DNA of 64,000 nucleotides from Imhoffiella purpurea (GTDB taxonomy: Bacteria; Pseudomonadota; Gammaproteobacteria; Chromatiales; Chromatiaceae): positions 1 to 64,000 of the forward strand of contig NZ_AONC01000016.1 in NCBI RefSeq assembly GCF_000585215.1, written 5' to 3'. A program made the translations under genes and the position numbers. The notes beneath the pieces were generated by a model, which saw only the letters and a program-made list of their open reading frames with translations, did no database searches and was not told where the DNA came from. Below, one piece after another: positions 25,729-35,148 of the stretch (its first letter is position 1; every line of letters begins with the position of its first letter).

Positions 25729-27708
25729 CTATCGGAACAGCTTCGACTTGTCGACCAGGTCGACGTGGGCGCGTTTGAAGCAGGTCCAGGTTCCGGTCTT
25801 CCTGTCGTAGACCGAGTTGACGAAGCACTTCCAGTTCTCGTCGTCGATCCTGTCCCGGTCCGTGCGATAGTAGAAGCCCGGATAGCGGCTCTCCTCGCGG
25901 AACTGGATGTGCTTCAGGTGAGCCTCTGCCGACAGGACGCGGTGATGGTTTTCCCAGGCGCGAAGCAGCTCGTGGAGGTCCTTCGCCCGCATCCGCAGGG
26001 CATCCTCCTTGAGCATCTCCAGCTTGTCCTCGGCCACCTCGAGCATCTTGGCGTTGGTCTGGTACAGGGTCGAGACGCCGCCGACGTACTCGTCCATGAC
26101 CTTCTGCAGACGGAACTGGAGCATTCGGGGCGTGATGTAGTTGGGATTCACGTCGACCGCCGTGCTCTCGTCCTCGTGCTCCAAGAAGTTGCGGACAGGC
26201 CGGTAGATCTCGTCGACCAGGTCTTGCACCGAGTCGGCCAGTTCGGGCCGGCGATCCCGGTCGTCGATGCAGAATTTGACCATGGCCTTGGCCGCGATTC
26301 GCCCCTCGGCATGCGAGCCGGAGGAGAACTTGTGGCCGGAGGCGCCCACGCCGTCGGCGGCGGTGAAGAGCCCCTTGACCGTGGTCATGGAGCGGTAGCC
26401 CCAGTTCCAGCCGGAGGGCAGATGGGAGGGGATCCGGTTCTTGTCCGGATGTTCCTCGTCGCTGGGCGCCCCCAGATCCTCGGGGCCCGAGACCCAGAGA
26501 CCGCAGCATCCGGAATGCGAGCCGAGCAGGTAGGGCTCGGTCGGCATCAGCTCGGAGCTCTTCCTTTCCGGCTCGATGTTCTCGCCGGCCCAGACGCCGG
26601 CCTGGGCGATGCACATATCGAGGAAGTCTTCCCAGGCATCGGCCTCGAGGTGCTTGATCTCCCTGGGCGTCATGGTCTCGGCGAGCTTGCCGAGCGCGGC
26701 GACCGTATCCATGTAGATGGGACCGCGACCCTCGCGCAGCTCGTGCATCATGAGATGGTTGCGCAGACAGGCCGCGGGAACGGCTGCCTGACCATAGGGC
26801 GGATACGCGTCCAGCAGTTCCCTGTTCTTCTCCATGTATTCGTCGCCGAGGGCATTGGTGGCCTTGGCCTTGAAGTGGAGGAACCAGGCGCCGACCGGAC
26901 CGTACCCGTCCTTGAAGCGGACGGGTACGAAGCGGTTCTCCATCATGGTCAGCTCGGCACCGGCCTCGGCGGCCATGGCGTAGGTCGAGCCGGTGCTCCA
27001 GACCGGATACCAGGCGCGGCCGCTTCCCTCGCCCACGGAGCGGGTGCGGAAGATGCTGGCACAGCCTCCCGCCACCAGCAGACAGGCCTTGAACCTGTAG
27101 ACGTAGATCCTGTGCTCGCGGAGCGAGAAGCCGATCGCGCCGGCGATGCGGTTCGGATCGTTCCGGTCGTTGACCAGCCTGGCGATGAAGACGTGCTCCT
27201 GGATGCGATCGGCGCCCAGCGCCTTTCGGGCCGCCTCGGCCACGATCGGCTTGTAGGACTCGCCGTTGATCATGATCTGCCACTTGCCCGAGCGGACCGG
27301 CTTGCCGCCCTCGGCAAGCGATCGGGTCTCGTCGCCGGGCTGCTTCCAGATCGGCAGACCCCACTCCTCGAAGAGGTGCACCGAGTCGTCGACGTGACGT
27401 CCCAGGTCGTAGGTGAGGTCGTCACGGGTGATCCCCATGAGATCGTTGGAAACCATCCGCGCATAGTCCGCCGGATCCTGGGTGCCCATATAGGTGTTGA
27501 TGGCCGACAGACCCTGGGCCACGGCGCCCGAGCGATCGATGGCGGCCTTGTCGACCAGCTTGACCTTGAGATCGATGCCCTGCTTCCTGGCCGCCTCGAG
27601 CCAGGGGACGATCTCGTAAGCTGCCCCGCAGGCCCCCATGCCGCCACCGATGATGAGGATGTCGACTTCTTCCTCGACGATCTCGGGATTTCCGAATGCT
27701 CCGGCCAT
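25729..27708 (-). CDS. aprA: Adenylylsulfate (APS) reductase alpha subunit
   Basis: A 659-residue FAD flavoprotein; with AprB it interconverts sulfite plus AMP with APS, run oxidatively in sulfur oxidisers. The start is ATG 27708, since GAGGA lies 8 nt before it; ATG 27714 is too close and GTG 27750 adds 14 unconserved residues. The FAD fold begins with DILIIGGGMGACGAAYE. Other landmarks are SGAVAQGLSAIN, the NRFVPVRFKDGYGPVGAW substrate region, and a GSHSGCCGLW motif. The gene lies 38 nt downstream of aprB. The usual partners sat, aprM and qmoABC are not adjacent. Confidence 0.96.
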   Translation of the reverse strand: MAGAFGNPEIVEEEVDILIIGGGMGACGAAYEIVPWLEAARKQGIDLKVKLVDKAAIDRSGAVAQGLSAINTYMGTQDPADYARMVSNDLMGITRDDLTYDLGRHVDDSVHLFEEWGLPIWKQPGDETRSLAEGGKPVRSGKWQIMINGESYKPIVAEAARKALGADRIQEHVFIARLVNDRNDPNRIAGAIGFSLREHRIYVYRFKACLLVAGGCASIFRTRSVGEGSGRAWYPVWSTGSTYAMAAEAGAELTMMENRFVPVRFKDGYGPVGAWFLHFKAKATNALGDEYMEKNRELLDAYPPYGQAAVPAACLRNHLMMHELREGRGPIYMDTVAALGKLAETMTPREIKHLEADAWEDFLDMCIAQAGVWAGENIEPERKSSELMPTEPYLLGSHSGCCGLWVSGPEDLGAPSDEEHPDKNRIPSHLPSGWNWGYRSMTTVKGLFTAADGVGASGHKFSSGSHAEGRIAAKAMVKFCIDDRDRRPELADSVQDLVDEIYRPVRNFLEHEDESTAVDVNPNYITPRMLQFRLQKVMDEYVGGVSTLYQTNAKMLEVAEDKLEMLKEDALRMRAKDLHELLRAWENHHRVLSAEAHLKHIQFREESRYPGFYYRTDRDRIDDENWKCFVNSVYDRKTGTWTCFKRAHVDLVDKSKLFR

Positions 27709-27746
27709 TGTCATCGTCCTCGAACCATTCTTACTCGTGAATCCGC

Positions 27747-28214
27747 TCACTTGCGGATCAATTCATCGGGATTGCCCGGCTTCCGAACGCCGCCCGAGGT
27801 GAAGTAGCCCGGCTCGCCGAGCGTGGAGAGATCGGCCTCGGGCTTGGAGCCATAGGGATCGATGGAGCCTTCGAGTGTGGTCCGAGTCGGGAATTTGAAC
27901 CGCTTGGTGTTGCCGTTGCGAAAGGCGATGGTCCATAGGATGGAGTCCGGACCGCGCTGCGGCTGCACCGAGGCCCCCAAAGGGACCAGATCGGCGTAGT
28001 GCCGGCACTCGATGGCCTGCTGCGGGCAGATCTTCACGCAGGCGTAGCATTCCCAGCACTGCTCGGGCTCCTGGTTGAAGGCCCGCATGGCGTGACCGGT
28101 CTCGGACCCGTCCCGGTCCAGCTTCATGAGGTCGTGGGGGCAGATGTAGATGCAGGATGTCATGTCCCGATCGATGCAGCCGTCGCATCGATCGGGACGC
28201 ACGAAGGTTGGCAT
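27747..28214 (-). CDS. aprB: Adenylylsulfate reductase beta subunit (ferredoxin-like)
   Basis: A 155-residue protein with two [4Fe-4S] ligand sets, CDGCIDRDMTSCIYICPHD and CWECYACVKICPQQAIEC, which carry electrons to the FAD of AprA. The C-terminal tail (from about residue 100) wraps AprA in known structures. AGGAG precedes ATG 28214. It is the first gene of an aprBA pair. Because aprM and qmo genes are missing here, the electron acceptor must be encoded elsewhere or be shared. Confidence 0.96.
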   Translation of the reverse strand: MPTFVRPDRCDGCIDRDMTSCIYICPHDLMKLDRDGSETGHAMRAFNQEPEQCWECYACVKICPQQAIECRHYADLVPLGASVQPQRGPDSILWTIAFRNGNTKRFKFPTRTTLEGSIDPYGSKPEADLSTLGEPGYFTSGGVRKPGNPDELIRK

Positions 28215-28558
28215 GGCGCTCGAACTCCTGAGGGTTCGCTGCCGCGATCATGCGTCTCGGGAGGCGGCAGCCGCTATCGAGGCCCGCATGATACCCGCGA
28301 ACGGACCGGATCTGGATCGCCCATCCATGCCTGGTGGCAACAAATCGACCTCCAGAGAAGGCGGCATGGCTCCTCTCCATCGGCCATATTCGACCATGCA
28401 TCCTACTCGGAGATCCTTACGGGCGGGTGAAGCATGGGGTCCGAGACTGGTATGCTGGCAGACTCGACCGCGCTTCTATCGAGACGGACCACGCGAATAC
28501 CTTCCGATATCCGCGCGGAATCCTCGTCGAGCGCACGCCTTCCCTCAGGAGTCTATGC
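28215..28558. other. 344 bp divergent intergenic region (aprBA/DUF423)
   Basis: No gene or known RNA motif is supported. The promoters of aprBA (minus) and of the DUF423-rsmE pair (plus) must lie here. No strong -35/-10 pair or sulfur-regulator site was recognised. Confidence 0.35.
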
Positions 28559-28951
28559 ATGAGAGCTGCACGCCAATGGCTGACCGTCGGAGCGGTCTGT
28601 GGATTCGTGACCGTCGCGCTCGGCGCCTTCGGGGCCCATGGTCTCAAGGGCCGCATCGCGACCGATCTGCTCGCGAACTGGGGAACCGCGGCCGCCTATC
28701 TCGGTATGCACGGCGCCGCCATCCTGACCTGCGGTCTTCTGCTGCTTCAGCGTCCGAAGACCCCCCTGGTGAACCTGGCGGCCTGGTGCTTCCTGATCGG
28801 CATCGCGCTCTTCAGCGGCAGTCTCTTCCTCATGGCGCTGACCGGGGAGCGCATGCTGGGCATCCTGACCCCGTTCGGCGGGATCGCCCTGCTCGCGGGC
28901 TGGGTGCTCCTCGCGCAGGGCGCCTGGCGCACAGGCTCGGCCGGCGACTGA
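28559..28951 (+). CDS. DUF423 small membrane protein
   Basis: A 130-residue integral membrane protein from ATG 28559, with AGGAG 7 nt upstream. Four hydrophobic helices are visible. The N-terminal motif VTVALGAFGAHGLKGR and the GILTPFGGIALLAGWV stretch are typical of DUF423, a common inner-membrane family of unknown function. It is 9 nt upstream of rsmE and on the same strand. Confidence 0.9.
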   Translation: MRAARQWLTVGAVCGFVTVALGAFGAHGLKGRIATDLLANWGTAAAYLGMHGAAILTCGLLLLQRPKTPLVNLAAWCFLIGIALFSGSLFLMALTGERMLGILTPFGGIALLAGWVLLAQGAWRTGSAGD

Positions 28952-28960
28952 GCGACCGGG

Positions 28961-29698
28961 ATGCGCATTCCACGAATCCATGCCGAGATCGACCTCGCCG
29001 TCGGAACCACGCCCACCCTCCCGGTCGGCCCCAGCCGTCATCTGGCCCAGGTTCTGCGCCTCGGTCCAGGCGCCCCCTTGATCCTGTTCAATGGCGACGG
29101 TTTCGACTATGCGGCACGGATCCTCAGCCTGCAGAAGCAGGGCACTCGGGTCGCGGTGGAATCCGTGAGCCCCGAGGAACCGCAGGCACCGCTCGCCATC
29201 CACCTGGCGCTCGGCATCTCCAAGGGCGAGCGCATGGACTATGCCTTGCAGAAGGCGGTGGAGCTCGGGGTTGGCGCCATTAGGCCACTCTTCACCGAGC
29301 GCAGCCAGGTACGCCTGGAGGGCGACCGTCTGGAGCGGCGGCTCGAGCATTGGAACGGTATCGTCGTCGCCGCCTGCGAGCAGTCGGGCCGGCGAAGGCT
29401 GCCGCGTCTCGAGACGGCGGACAGATTCGAATCCTGGCTGGCATCGCCGAGGACCGGCAGCGGTCTGCTGCTCGATCCGACGGCCTCGGTAAACCTGACC
29501 GAGCTGGAGCGCCCCGCAACCTCGGTGAACCTGCTGATCGGCCCCGAGGGCGGCCTGAGCCCGCGCGAGCGCGAGCGGGCAGGGGAGGCCGGATTCCAAG
29601 GCGTACGCCTGGGGCCCAGAATCCTGCGCACCGAAACCGCCCCCCTGGCCGCCATCGCGGTCATCCAGGCGCTCTGGGGGGATTTTCGGGCGACCTGA
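28961..29698 (+). CDS. rsmE: 16S rRNA m3U1498 methyltransferase
   Basis: A 245-residue SPOUT-class enzyme that methylates N3 of U1498 in 16S rRNA. An N-terminal PUA-like domain (1-70) leads to a trefoil knot in which LLIGPEGGLSPRE and RILRTETAPLAAIAVIQ bind S-adenosylmethionine. LALGISKGERMDYALQKAVELGV is also characteristic. The gene starts 9 nt after the DUF423 gene and converges on chpA with 15 bp between stops. Confidence 0.95.
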   Translation: MRIPRIHAEIDLAVGTTPTLPVGPSRHLAQVLRLGPGAPLILFNGDGFDYAARILSLQKQGTRVAVESVSPEEPQAPLAIHLALGISKGERMDYALQKAVELGVGAIRPLFTERSQVRLEGDRLERRLEHWNGIVVAACEQSGRRRLPRLETADRFESWLASPRTGSGLLLDPTASVNLTELERPATSVNLLIGPEGGLSPRERERAGEAGFQGVRLGPRILRTETAPLAAIAVIQALWGDFRAT

Positions 29699-29713
29699 CC
29701 AGGGATTCCGGCC

Positions 29714-32700
29714 TCAGACGGGAACATGGTCCGAGAGCAGCCCGGAGATCTCCTTGAGCAGCTCGGATTCCTGATAGGGCTTGCCGAGATAGCGGTTGAC
29801 GCCCAGCTGCATGGCATAGTCGCGATGCTTGGTGCCGGTACGCGAGGTGATCATGATGATCGGCAAGGTATGCAGACGCTCCGAGCGCCGGATGTGGCGG
29901 GTGAGCTCGTAGCCGTCCATGCGCGGCATCTCGATATCCAATAGGATCAGATCGGGTATCCGCTCGTCGAGCAGGGTCAGTGCCTCGACCCCGTCCTTGG
30001 CGGTCAGCACCTCCATGTTCTGACGCCGCAGCAGGCGGCTGGTGACCCGTCGCACGGTGAGCGAGTCGTCGACGACCATGACGCAGGTACCCTCGTGCTC
30101 CGGCTCGGCGGCGACCGCAGCCTGATGATATTCCTGCAGCGCGCCGGAGCGCAGCAGGGCGAGCGCATCCAGGATCAGGGCCACCCGACCGTCCGGCAGG
30201 ATGGTGCCGCCGCTCAGCCAGCGCACGCCGGCGAGCTGTGGCCCCAGCGGCTTGACCAGGATGCGCTGGCTCTCGATGAGGGTGTCGACATGGAAGGCGA
30301 CCCGCTGATCGCCAAGACGCGCCAGCAGCATCGGCATCCAGCGCCGCTCGCCCAGCTCGGGCTCCTGGCCGGGCTCGAGCACGCTGCCCAGATAGACGAC
30401 CTTGTAGGTGTGGCCACGGGTTTCGAAGCCCTTGCCCTCGCCGTGATAGACGGCCGCCAGATCTTCGCGCGAGATGCGTGCCGCGCCCTCCACCGTGCTG
30501 TGGGGCACGGCATAGATGTTCTCGCCCGCCGAAACCAGGAATGCCTCGATGATGGCGAGCGTCAGCGGCAGCCGGATGGTGAACCTGGCCCCCTTGCCCC
30601 AGGAGGATTCGAGACTGATGGTGCCGTTGGCGGCCTTGATCTCGGAGGCGACCACGTCCAGACCGACGCCGCGGCCCGAGATCTGGGTCACCTTGCCCGA
30701 GGTGGTGAAGCCGGGCTCGAGGATGAACTGGAGCATGGCCTCCTCGGGCAGGCTGGCCTCGGCGGACATGAGGCCGCGCGCGATCGCCTGTCTGCGGATC
30801 GCATCCAGGTCCATGCCCTTGCCGTCGTCGCTCAGGCTGATGACGGCGTCGTTGCCCTCGCGGCGGAGCGCCAGGGTGACCATGCCGGTCGCCGGTTTGC
30901 CCTTGGCGACCCGGGTCTTGGGATCCTCCAGACCATGGTCCACGGCGTTGCGCAGCAGATGTTCCAGCGGAGCGACCAGACGGTCGAGGATGGTGCGGTC
31001 CAGCTCGACCTCGGGACCGATGACCTCGAGCCGGGCGGACTTGCCCAGACTGTCCGCGGTCTGGCGCACCAGACGGTGCAGACGCGGAACCACCTGGACG
31101 AATGGGATCAGACGCGTGCGCAGCAGGCCGTCCTGCAGGTCGTCGGCCAGACGCGCCTGCTGATTCAGCATATCGGTGAATTCGCGCTGATAGCCGCCCA
31201 GCATCTCCTTGACGCTGACCAGATCGTTGACGGTCTCGGCCAGACTGCCCGAGAGCTGCTGGAGCCGCGAGAAGCGGTCGAATTCGAGCGGATCGAAGGC
31301 CTCGTCGTATTCGGAGGCCGCTCCCGAGCGCTCGAAGCGATGCAGGATCTGGGTCTGGGTCTCGATCTCCAGCAGACGCAGCTGCTCGCGCAGACGCACC
31401 ACGGTCTGGTCGAGCTCGCTGAGCCCGAAGCCAAGCTGACCGTTGCGCTGGGTGAGACGTCCACGATAGATGCTGATCTCGCCGGCGTGATTGACCAGAC
31501 GATTGAGCAGATCGGAGCGCACGCGAATCTGTGGCGACACGGCGACCGCGGCACCGTCGCGAGCGGCCCCGGGCTCGGCCAGCACCTCGGCGGCCAGACG
31601 CTTGACCTCGGCGATGGTCTCGGGCCGCGGACTGTCCTCGACTGGGATCGTCGGCTGCATGAGCGCGACGTCCGGCGTCTCCTCGGGCGCGTCGGCGGAC
31701 CGGCCGAGCGCCTCGACCAGGGCGGCCACGCGCGGAATGGGCGCCCCCTGCTCCAGGGCATCGACCTGCACCGAGAGCGTGTCGACCGCGCGCTGGGCCA
31801 GCTCCAGGGTGGTGTCGTTGAAGGAGCCCTGCCCCTCGCCGAGCGCCTTGAGACGGGTCTCGAGCGCATGGCTCAGATCGCCGATCACCGGCAGTCCCGT
31901 GAGTCTGGCACTGCCCTTGAGGGTATGCAGGAGACGGTTGATACCGTCGAGCGCGGCCGTATCCTGAGGCGAAAGCAGCCAGTCGCGGAATTGGGTATCC
32001 AGATTGTCGAGCAGGTCGCGCGCATCCTCCAGGAACAGGGCGGCCAGCTCCGGGTCGGGCGCGAGCATGGCATCGAGCGGCTCGGGCGCGCCGGCCTCTG
32101 GCTCGGGCTCTGGCTCGGCCGGTCGAGGTGCCGACGGCCTGGGCTCCTGAGCGGGCTCGACCGATTCGGCCTGGACCGGTTCCTCGATCTCCTCCGGCTC
32201 GACCGAGGGCTCCTTCCGCTCCTCGGTGGATTCGGCCTCCTCGACCTCCGATTCCTGGGGCTCGGCGACCTCGCCGGTGCCCTGCGGCTCCGGCTCCTCC
32301 GCATCGGGAACCTCCGTCGGAACCCCGGCAGCCGGCATCTCGGCCGGCGGCAGCCGATCCAGCTCGGCGGACAGGTCCGCCAGTGCGGCGGCACCGTCCC
32401 CGGCCCCGGGCAACTCCTCGACGCGAGCCTCGACGGCGGATACCAGACGCGCGAGCAATGACAGGAGCGTCTCGTCGAGCTCGCTCCCAGCCGCCAGCAC
32501 CGGCTTGATCCGCAGCTCCAGGCCCTTGGCGACCCTGGCGACGGAATCGATGCCGGACATGCGGGCACTGCCGGTCAAGGTATGGAGCGCGCGCTGAACG
32601 GGCTCCTGGACCTTGGCCCCGTCCGAATCGACCCGATCGAGGAAGTCGCGGACGACGGACAGATGTTCGCGCGTTTCCTCCTGGAAGATGTGCAGCAGCT

Positions 32701-35005
32701 CGTCGTCGTCGGCGAAGAGGCTGTCGTGATCCTCGGCGGCCTCGGCGACCTCGGGCTGACCGCCACCGGTCGCTGCCGGCTCGGGCGCGGCAGGCGCCTG
32801 GCCGATTGCATCCTTGAGCGCCGTCGCGCGGGCGACCATCGGCTCGACGTCGAACGGACGCCCCTCGCCCTCGGCGGCCACCAAGTCGGGAAGCGCGGAC
32901 ACCGCGTCGGCGACGCAGGCGAGGATCTCCTCGCTCGGAAAGGACTTGGTCTCGATCAGCCGGTTGAGAAGATATTCCAGGGACTGGGAAAACTCGGCGA
33001 CCTGCTGGGCGCCGACCAGGCGTCCGCTGCCCTTGAGGGTGTGGAAGCTGCGCCTCAGGGTGCCAAGGGCATCGGCGTCGTAAGGATTGGACTCCCAGCG
33101 TGCGAACTGGGCCTGAGCGGCCTCGGTCTCCTCGCGCGCCTCCTCCATGAAGATCTCGAGGAATTCGGTCTCGATCTCCTCGGATGCGGCGGTCGTTTCG
33201 ACATTCCCCGCGACCGGCTCGGAGAAGGCGGCCCCGTGGCTCTCTTCCTCGACCGCATAGGTGTCGGGCCACTGTTCCCTGAATTCGGGCTCGAGCAGAT
33301 GATCGGTGTCCGGTTCGATTTCCTCGAGCGAATCGGCTTGCGGCGAAGACTCGACCTCGGGCAGTGCGCGCAGCGCCCGGATCGCCTGACCGGCACGCTC
33401 CACCAATTCGTGACCGAGCGGCATTGGCTCCTGGAGATGACCCACATAGAGCTCGATCGCGGCGATGGCATCGGCCAGATGATCGAGCTCGCTCTCGGCC
33501 GGACGCTGACCGGCGTGGACGTAGCGACGCTCGACGAGGCCGGCCAGATCCTCGACGCAATCGGCGGCCGAATTCTCGCCGAGGATGCGCAGGGCGCCCG
33601 AGACGCCGGACAGATGATCCCTGACCGGCTCCAGAACCTCCGAATCGGATGGATCCGACTGCCAGGTCGCGACGGCATCCTTGACCCGCAGCATCTCGTA
33701 GCCGGCCTCGCGCAGGGTCGCCGAGGTCAGCTCGGACAGATCCAGGTCCGGCGCCAGGATCTGATCGGATTCCGCGTCGCGATGATCGGCATAGGCGAGG
33801 AGCACCGCCTCGATCCCGAGCAGCTCCATGGCGTGGGATTCGAGCCGCTCCGGGTCCTCGGCGAGCAATCCGGGCTTCGAGGCGGAGAACCTGTCGGCCA
33901 GGGAGCGCATGCGCGCGGGCAGGTTGCCCACCTCGACCTCGTCCAGGAGTCCGGCGAGACGCTGCAGCGTGGAGCAGAAGGCATCCAGATCGCCTTGATC
34001 GGGCTGGCCGCCTTGCGCCATGCGATCGAAGATCGCCTTGAGCTCGGCGAATTCGACCAGGACATTGGCCGCGAGCTCGGCCAATGCGGCCTCGTCGCCG
34101 AGGCCGTCCGAATCGGTGGCGGGCATGGCGGCGCTGGAGCGACCCATACCGTAGTAGGCGCGAAGCTGAAGAATCTCGGGGGAGCTGATCCGCGCGGCAT
34201 CGAGCGCCGAGATGTACTGTTCGATCAGCGTCAGCGCATCGACCTCGGGCCACAGCGGCGGTTTCTGGACCAGTGGCTTGAGCACCCAGTCCAGATGCCC
34301 GAGCAGCGTGCGCGTCTGGGGACCGGATGCGACGCGGCCATCGCGCAGGGCCTCGACATAGATCTCGCCGAGACGAAAGAGGTCGGCGAGCAGCCCTTCC
34401 TTGAGATAGTCGTGCAGCTGATGGAAGAGCCGGCTCAGGTGAAGCAGCCCCTGATTCTCCGGGTCGCTGCGGAACCATTCGACCAGATGCCGGTGGAACT
34501 GGGGGCGGACCTGACGCATCACCTCGGCCAGGATGTCCAGCTCCTCGGGCATCCACTGAGAATCCCCGTCGGCATTGACGGCGGCGAAGGTCAGGAGCTC
34601 CGAATGGGTGAGCGGCAGGCTGTCGCAAGCCGAGCGCACCTCGTTGATGATGGACCAGAGGCTCAGCGGCGGCTCGTCGAATCCGGCATCGAGACGGTCG
34701 AGGTGACCGTTCAGCTGGATCAGGGCCTGACCCATGACATCGCTGGCCTGCTTGACCTGATCGGGGTCGCTGTCACCCATCCGCTCCACCAGGTGCGACA
34801 TCTCTTCGACGAGACGCGCCGGCGTGGAAAGCTGCAGGGCCAGCAGCACACCGTGAATCTGCTCGAGCGCCTGCGAGGCGAGCGCGAGGTCGGCCGCCGA
34901 ATCGCCCGCACGTCCAGCCTCGATCAGATCGCGGACGGGGCGCAAGGTGACGCCGATCTCGTTCTTGACCCATTTCAGGCCGCCAACCACCGTCTTATCT
35001 GCCAT
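29714..35005 (-). CDS. chpA: Pil-Chp hybrid histidine kinase with multiple Hpt domains
   Basis: A 1763-residue hub kinase of the pilus chemosensory system. An N-terminal FimL-like segment is followed by several Hpt domains; phospho-acceptor motifs seen include SFHTLKGSGRLVG, ALHTLTGSARMSG and LLHTLKGSARLTG. Then come the CheA dimer and ATPase domains (LLRNAVDHGLEDP, SDDGKGMDL, SGRGVGLDVV), a CheW-like domain, and a C-terminal receiver (MVVDDSLTVRRV, LILLDIEMPRMDGYEL, phospho-acceptor Asp in LLDIEMP). A Pro/Glu-rich linker lies mid-protein. It receives input from PilJ through PilI and feeds PilG and PilH. It is the last gene of this minus-strand cluster. Confidence 0.93.
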   Translation of the reverse strand: MADKTVVGGLKWVKNEIGVTLRPVRDLIEAGRAGDSAADLALASQALEQIHGVLLALQLSTPARLVEEMSHLVERMGDSDPDQVKQASDVMGQALIQLNGHLDRLDAGFDEPPLSLWSIINEVRSACDSLPLTHSELLTFAAVNADGDSQWMPEELDILAEVMRQVRPQFHRHLVEWFRSDPENQGLLHLSRLFHQLHDYLKEGLLADLFRLGEIYVEALRDGRVASGPQTRTLLGHLDWVLKPLVQKPPLWPEVDALTLIEQYISALDAARISSPEILQLRAYYGMGRSSAAMPATDSDGLGDEAALAELAANVLVEFAELKAIFDRMAQGGQPDQGDLDAFCSTLQRLAGLLDEVEVGNLPARMRSLADRFSASKPGLLAEDPERLESHAMELLGIEAVLLAYADHRDAESDQILAPDLDLSELTSATLREAGYEMLRVKDAVATWQSDPSDSEVLEPVRDHLSGVSGALRILGENSAADCVEDLAGLVERRYVHAGQRPAESELDHLADAIAAIELYVGHLQEPMPLGHELVERAGQAIRALRALPEVESSPQADSLEEIEPDTDHLLEPEFREQWPDTYAVEEESHGAAFSEPVAGNVETTAASEEIETEFLEIFMEEAREETEAAQAQFARWESNPYDADALGTLRRSFHTLKGSGRLVGAQQVAEFSQSLEYLLNRLIETKSFPSEEILACVADAVSALPDLVAAEGEGRPFDVEPMVARATALKDAIGQAPAAPEPAATGGGQPEVAEAAEDHDSLFADDDELLHIFQEETREHLSVVRDFLDRVDSDGAKVQEPVQRALHTLTGSARMSGIDSVARVAKGLELRIKPVLAAGSELDETLLSLLARLVSAVEARVEELPGAGDGAAALADLSAELDRLPPAEMPAAGVPTEVPDAEEPEPQGTGEVAEPQESEVEEAESTEERKEPSVEPEEIEEPVQAESVEPAQEPRPSAPRPAEPEPEPEAGAPEPLDAMLAPDPELAALFLEDARDLLDNLDTQFRDWLLSPQDTAALDGINRLLHTLKGSARLTGLPVIGDLSHALETRLKALGEGQGSFNDTTLELAQRAVDTLSVQVDALEQGAPIPRVAALVEALGRSADAPEETPDVALMQPTIPVEDSPRPETIAEVKRLAAEVLAEPGAARDGAAVAVSPQIRVRSDLLNRLVNHAGEISIYRGRLTQRNGQLGFGLSELDQTVVRLREQLRLLEIETQTQILHRFERSGAASEYDEAFDPLEFDRFSRLQQLSGSLAETVNDLVSVKEMLGGYQREFTDMLNQQARLADDLQDGLLRTRLIPFVQVVPRLHRLVRQTADSLGKSARLEVIGPEVELDRTILDRLVAPLEHLLRNAVDHGLEDPKTRVAKGKPATGMVTLALRREGNDAVISLSDDGKGMDLDAIRRQAIARGLMSAEASLPEEAMLQFILEPGFTTSGKVTQISGRGVGLDVVASEIKAANGTISLESSWGKGARFTIRLPLTLAIIEAFLVSAGENIYAVPHSTVEGAARISREDLAAVYHGEGKGFETRGHTYKVVYLGSVLEPGQEPELGERRWMPMLLARLGDQRVAFHVDTLIESQRILVKPLGPQLAGVRWLSGGTILPDGRVALILDALALLRSGALQEYHQAAVAAEPEHEGTCVMVVDDSLTVRRVTSRLLRRQNMEVLTAKDGVEALTLLDERIPDLILLDIEMPRMDGYELTRHIRRSERLHTLPIIMITSRTGTKHRDYAMQLGVNRYLGKPYQESELLKEISGLLSDHVPV

Positions 35006-35148
35006 TGGCCCGCTACTCGTGATGAGCCTGTCCGTTACCGAGGAAATAGGCCGCCGGCCCCCTCGACGTCGCTACCGCATCGGGAGGCGGAACCGGGAGT
35101 GCGGCGCCGAACCCTTCGCCGATCCGGGACGGCCGCCCGCAACGGGCA

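Noticed and set aside
29661-34628. 1655-codon frame overlapping chpA on the same strand
   Set aside because: ChpA has all the expected motifs in its own frame; this frame is Arg/Gly-rich without domains.
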